From contig CAZAOZ010000001.1 in the NCBI GenBank assembly GCA_964486865.1, positions 62,001 to 126,000 of the forward strand: 64,000 nt of DNA, given 5' to 3'. The notes beneath the pieces were generated by a model. It worked only from the letters and a program-made list of their open reading frames with translations. It ran no database searches and was not told the DNA's origin. This document shows, in pieces, positions 60,257-64,000 of the stretch (its first letter is position 1; every line of letters starts with the position of its first letter). The translations under genes were made by a program, and so were the position numbers. This DNA is from Ga0077527 sp964486865. GTDB taxonomy: Bacteria; Pseudomonadota; Gammaproteobacteria; Burkholderiales; SG8-41.

Positions 60257-60325
60257 GCCAGGGGTGCCTGCTGCCGGGCAATCGGCAGGCGTGAATATTT
60301 TTGACGTGACTGAGAAGGAACGCGC

Positions 60326-61705
60326 GTGGCTAAGAAGCAACCGAATATCCTTTTGATACTGGTCGATGACCTGCGTTTTGATGAGTTCGGCGCCGGCGGG
60401 CATCCGTATATGAAAACCCCGCACATCGACCGCATTGCGCACGAGGGCGCACTGTTCGAGCGCGCATTTCACACCACGCCGATCTGCTCCCCAAACCGGG
60501 CGTCGATACTGACCGGGCAGTATGCCAGCCGCCACGGCATCATCGACAACGTGGCGCGAGATGCAGCGAGCCATCGCATCCCCAACTATCATCTGGCACT
60601 GCAGCGCCAAGGCTACGAGACCGCGCATATCGGCAAGTGGCACATGGGCAACGATGGCAAGCCGCGCCCGGGCTATGACCACTGGATCGCCTATGACGGC
60701 CACGGCAGGCTTAACGATCCGGTACTGAACCAGAACGGCAAATACGTGCAGCACAAAGGCTATATCACCGACATCATGAACGGCATGGCGACCGATTTCG
60801 TCAAAAAGAAGCATCGCAAGCCGTGGGCATTGTGGTTTGCGCACAAGGCCGTGCATCCGGATGCCGAGCAGGCTGCAGACGGCACGGTGCGCATGGATGG
60901 TTACCGCGTCGCCAAGCGCCATGAGAATCTTTACCGCGGCTGCGTATTTCCGAAAAAACCGAACATGCTGAGCACCAGAGAATTGCTCAAGCAGAAGCCG
61001 GTGTGGACGGAGGCGGTGGAACTGCGCAAGCTCAAGGAATCGCGGGCGATCACTGACCCGCTGCATTCATTTACGCAGGAGGAAATCCGCTTGCGTGCGT
61101 GCATGATGGCGGCCGTCGATGACGGCGTCGGCATGCTGTTCGAGGCGCTCGAGAAAACCGGACAGCTCGACAACACGATCATCCTGTTCCTCGGCGACAA
61201 CGGGTTTTTCTTCGGCGAACATGGCATCGGGCCCGACCGCCGATTCGGTTACGAAGAAGGCATACGATCGCCATTGACCATCCGTTATCCGCCGCTGATC
61301 AAGGCCGGTACTAGGCGCAAGCAACTGGTGTTGCTGCAGGATCTGGCGCCGACGCTGATCGAACTCGCCGGCGGCAAGCCCGGCGAGCATATCCAGGGCC
61401 GATCGTTGCTGCCGCTGTTGTCGGGCAGGAAAACCGGCTGGCGCAAATCGGTGTTCATCGAATACTGGGCGGAGAACGCCTATCCCTGGCTGGTCGGCAT
61501 GACCTACAAGGCGGTGCGTACCGATCGCCACAAATACATCCGCTGGGTGAACCGGGCGCGCAACGGCGAACTCGACGAACTGTATGATCTTGACAAGGAT
61601 CCGTACGAAATCAACAACGTCGCGAACAAGCCCGCTTATCGGGCCACGCGCGACCGACTGCGCCGCGAGCTGCGCAAGCTCGCGGCTGACGCGCTGGGCC
61701 TGTAG
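60326..61705 (+). CDS. Type I sulfatase 4
   Basis: A 459-residue sulfatase. Cys54 in CSPNRASILTG is the formylglycine site; metal ligands lie in ILVDDLR and LGDNGFFFGEHG, and GKWHMGN carries lysine and histidine. The DDL and DNGFFFGEHG forms are typical of a different sulfatase subfamily from 2 and 3, nearer to heparan or mucin desulfatases. GTG 60326 follows GAAGGAA. A Bug receptor follows 32 bases later. Confidence 0.86.
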   Translation: MAKKQPNILLILVDDLRFDEFGAGGHPYMKTPHIDRIAHEGALFERAFHTTPICSPNRASILTGQYASRHGIIDNVARDAASHRIPNYHLALQRQGYETAHIGKWHMGNDGKPRPGYDHWIAYDGHGRLNDPVLNQNGKYVQHKGYITDIMNGMATDFVKKKHRKPWALWFAHKAVHPDAEQAADGTVRMDGYRVAKRHENLYRGCVFPKKPNMLSTRELLKQKPVWTEAVELRKLKESRAITDPLHSFTQEEIRLRACMMAAVDDGVGMLFEALEKTGQLDNTIILFLGDNGFFFGEHGIGPDRRFGYEEGIRSPLTIRYPPLIKAGTRRKQLVLLQDLAPTLIELAGGKPGEHIQGRSLLPLLSGRKTGWRKSVFIEYWAENAYPWLVGMTYKAVRTDRHKYIRWVNRARNGELDELYDLDKDPYEINNVANKPAYRATRDRLRRELRKLAADALGL

Positions 61706-61737
61706 ATCAACCGCTGGTTCCTTGAGGAGGATTTATA

Positions 61738-62721
61738 ATGATTAAAAACAATAAGTTATGCTTTATCGCCACGATGGTTGCCGCCCTGTTCAGCGCAGCC
61801 ACGGCCAGTGCGCAGGGCACTGCATATCCGAACAAACCGGTACGTATCATCGTGCCGTTTCCGGCGGGCGGCGGGCTTGATTTCACCACGCGCGTGGTGG
61901 CGCAAAAACTTGGCGAAGCGTGGGGGCAGCAGGTGGTGGTTGAAAATCGTCCTGGCGCGAGCGGCATGATCGGTGCGGAAGTCGTCGCGCGTTCGCCCAA
62001 GGACGGCTACACCCTGCTGTCATGTTCGCCGGCTGAGGCGTCACTCAACGCCGCGCTGTACCCGAAAATGCCGTATGACCCGTTTCGTGATTTTGCGCCT
62101 ATATCGCTCACTGCGCTTTACGCCAATCTGGTCACGGTGCATGCATCCATGCCGGTGCGCACATGGAAGGAATTCGTGGCGCTCTCCAAGCGTACGCCTG
62201 GAGGCATCGGTTACGGCTCCAGCGGCACCGGCAGCACACAGCATCTAACCGGCGAATGGCTGAAGCGCAACGCTGGCATTGACCTGTTGCATGTGCCTTA
62301 CAAAGGCGCGGCCCCTGCGGTCAACGATCTGGTCGGCGGGCAGATTCCTTCGGGCATACTTGGCGTGGCGCCTTTGACGCAGCATCTGAAATCCGGCCGG
62401 CTGCGCGGCATCGCCGTCACTACTGCGCAGCGCACCAGCTCGCTGCCCAATATTCCTACCCTCGCCGAGGAGGGCGTCAAGGGATTTGATTCGTCGCAAT
62501 GGTTTGGCATCTTGGCGCCTGCTGGGACTCCCGCTGCCATCGTTACGAAGGTCAATGCCGATCTGCGGCGTATTCTTGCTTTGAACGACGTGAAGGAACG
62601 TCTCGCATCCCAGGGCGGTGATGCGCATTACACCAGCGCGGACGCGTTCGGCGCGTTCATGAAGGCCGAGCATGCGAAATACGCGAAGGTCATTGCCGAG
62701 GCCAACATCAAGGTTGACTGA
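61738..62721 (+). CDS. Bug/TctC-family receptor 8
   Basis: A 327-residue periplasmic receptor with a signal peptide (CFIATMVAALFSAATASAQ), then YPNKPVRIIVPFPAGGGLD, VENRPGASGMIG, SPKDGYTLL, HVPYKGAAPA and PTLAEEGVKGFD. GAGGAGG lies before ATG 61738. The AT-rich start (ATTAAAAACAATAAG) differs from its GC-rich surroundings, as is common near translation starts. It follows sulfatase 4 in one apparent operon. Confidence 0.88.
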   Translation: MIKNNKLCFIATMVAALFSAATASAQGTAYPNKPVRIIVPFPAGGGLDFTTRVVAQKLGEAWGQQVVVENRPGASGMIGAEVVARSPKDGYTLLSCSPAEASLNAALYPKMPYDPFRDFAPISLTALYANLVTVHASMPVRTWKEFVALSKRTPGGIGYGSSGTGSTQHLTGEWLKRNAGIDLLHVPYKGAAPAVNDLVGGQIPSGILGVAPLTQHLKSGRLRGIAVTTAQRTSSLPNIPTLAEEGVKGFDSSQWFGILAPAGTPAAIVTKVNADLRRILALNDVKERLASQGGDAHYTSADAFGAFMKAEHAKYAKVIAEANIKVD

Positions 62722-62820
62722 TTGCATGAGCGTGTGCGGCAATGCAGGATACCTTCTGCTGTTAGGCATGTGCCTGCCGTTGCCGCACATCCCCATTGCG
62801 CAAAAACCCGGTAGCACGTC

Positions 62821-64000
62821 TTGACCAGCGCGACCGTCTGCTACAGCGACATTGAGGCGGCAGCGCTGCGGCTGCAAGGCCAAGTGCTGGACACACCCTG
62901 CCTTGAATCAAGGACGCTGGGCCAGATTGTCGGCTGCCAAGTCTTTCTGAAATTCGAGAACCTTCAGTTCACCGCCTCGTTCAAGGAGCGCGGAGCGCTG
63001 AACAAGCTCGCGGCGTTGATCGAATCCGGCGAGCCCATCAAGGGCGTCCTGGCGGCATCCGCCGGCAACCATGCGCAAGGCGTGGCCTACCACGCGCAGC
63101 GTCTGGGCCTGCGTGCCGTCATCGTGATGCCTTTGCACACGCCTGCCGTCAAGGTTGAGCGTACGCGCGGTTTCGGCGCCGAAGTGGTGTTGCATGGAGA
63201 CAGCTTCGATGACGCGCGTGACCGTGCGCTGGTGCTGGCGGCGGAGCAGGGTTTGACTCTGATCCACCCTTTCGACGATCCATTGGTCATCGCCGGCCAG
63301 GGCACCATCGGCATCGAGATGCTGCGTGCCCAGCCGGATCTGGATACATTGCTGATCGCGGTCGGCGGTGGCGGGCTGATCAGCGGCATCGCCACCGCGA
63401 TGCGACAGATCAAGCCCGGCATCGAGGTCATCGGTGTGCAGACGGCGCGATTCCCGGCGATGGTCAACGCAGTCAAGGGTACCTGCCATCCGCAGGGCAG
63501 CAGCACCATCGCCGAAGGCATAGCCGTGGGCCAGCCCGGTCTGATTACGCGCGAGCTGATACGCCAGCGCGTCGACGACCTGGTGCTGGTTGACGAAGGC
63601 GACATCGAACAGGCGGTGCTGATGTTGCTGGAGATCGAGAAAACCGTGTGCGAAGGCGCGGGTGCCGCCGGACTGGCGGCCCTGCTCAGGGAGCCTGCCC
63701 GCTATGCCGGGCGCAAGGTGGGGCTGGTGCTGTGCGGCGGCAACATTGATCCGCTGCTGCTCTCTGCCATCATTGGGCGCGGCATGGTGCGGGCGGGCCG
63801 GCTGGCGCGCATCCGTGTCCATGCCCGCGATACGCCGGGCGTGCTGGCACGAATCGCAGCGGTGGTTGCGCAAACCGGTGCGAACATCGATGAGGTTCAT
63901 CACCAGCGTGCGTTCTCGACGCTGTCGGCGCAGAACGCGGAAGTCGAACTGGTGCTGCAGACGCGAAACCCGGCCCATGTCGCCGAGGTGGTGGTGGCGC
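62821..64000 (+). CDS. Serine/threonine dehydratase with C-terminal ACT domain (3'-truncated)
   Basis: The frame stays open to the right edge, giving 393 residues of a PLP enzyme. Lys55 in TASFKERGAL is the PLP lysine; AASAGNHAQGVAYHA and VGGGGLISGIATA are the phosphate-binding and glycine loops. An ACT-like regulatory domain begins near residue 325 (HARDTPGVLARIAAVV). The enzyme deaminates threonine or serine to the 2-oxoacid. The start is TTG 62821, as a TAG lies three codons upstream in frame. The end of the gene is outside the window. Confidence 0.84.
   Translation, partial: MTSATVCYSDIEAAALRLQGQVLDTPCLESRTLGQIVGCQVFLKFENLQFTASFKERGALNKLAALIESGEPIKGVLAASAGNHAQGVAYHAQRLGLRAVIVMPLHTPAVKVERTRGFGAEVVLHGDSFDDARDRALVLAAEQGLTLIHPFDDPLVIAGQGTIGIEMLRAQPDLDTLLIAVGGGGLISGIATAMRQIKPGIEVIGVQTARFPAMVNAVKGTCHPQGSSTIAEGIAVGQPGLITRELIRQRVDDLVLVDEGDIEQAVLMLLEIEKTVCEGAGAAGLAALLREPARYAGRKVGLVLCGGNIDPLLLSAIIGRGMVRAGRLARIRVHARDTPGVLARIAAVVAQTGANIDEVHHQRAFSTLSAQNAEVELVLQTRNPAHVAEVVVA

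Noticed and set aside
1..64000. tRNA or rRNA genes and insertion sequences
   Set aside because: No cloverleaf-like TTCGA arm with matching acceptor stem, no rRNA-like stretch and no transposase reading frame was seen on either strand.

Overview
The window is high-GC, densely coded bacterial chromosome that reads as a betaproteobacterium, probably Burkholderiales-like. The main clue is eight separate periplasmic Bug/TctC-type solute receptors, an expansion typical of that group. No rRNA, tRNA, insertion sequence or CRISPR array was seen. Assignments rest on reading protein motifs; no database search was run.

Region 1 (1-17.1 kb). The tail of hrpA is followed by an aryl-polyene pigment island. 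A forward operon runs ACP, membrane protein, AMP ligase, dehydratase, acyltransferase, LolA-like carrier, MMPL exporter, polysaccharide deacetylase, methyltransferase, ketosynthase, chain-length factor, second dehydratase and ketoreductase. A convergent operon carries a glycosyltransferase, a MipA/OmpV outer-membrane protein, a chorismatase (hydroxybenzoate starter supply) and a flavin-dependent halogenase. Together they suggest a xanthomonadin-like halogenated pigment. A diverged second copy of the hrpA 3' end (17075-17150) closes the island.

Region 2 (17.2-23 kb). Two Bug receptors, a beta-hydroxyacid dehydrogenase-like enzyme and a TIM-barrel hydrolase form a small catabolic operon. A cupin protein and a short FimV-like envelope protein follow.

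Region 3 (23.1-31 kb). An anaerobic-style electron-transfer operon encodes two NfnAB/SudAB-like subunits, KorA, KorB and a 767-residue protein ending in an Fe-S ferredoxin-like motif. A possible FNR-type promoter lies upstream.

Region 4 (31-37.5 kb, minus strand). An MFS transporter and two Bug receptors lie upstream of a UGSC-family gene with an in-frame UGA followed by a bacterial-SECIS-like hairpin, so it is a probable selenoprotein. Its partner gene and an FMN-dependent alpha-hydroxyacid dehydrogenase follow.

Region 5 (37.6-51.6 kb). Mixed housekeeping and stress genes: a DEDD exonuclease, AmiD-like amidase, maleate-isomerase-like racemase with a Bug receptor, dienelactone hydrolase, FKBP, GIY-YIG protein, nitroreductase, a glutaredoxin-membrane redox fusion, M15 peptidase, FNT channel and rhomboid. 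It ends in a peroxide-defence module of OxyR, rubrerythrin, rubredoxin and a rubredoxin-reductase-like flavoprotein. Heptamer-based repeats mark several junctions.

Region 6 (51.6-64 kb). Four type I sulfatases are interleaved with three Bug receptors, an RraA-like protein, a phosphosulfolactate-synthase (ComA)-like protein and a truncated serine/threonine dehydratase. This looks like a catabolic island for sulfated or sulfonated organic compounds.
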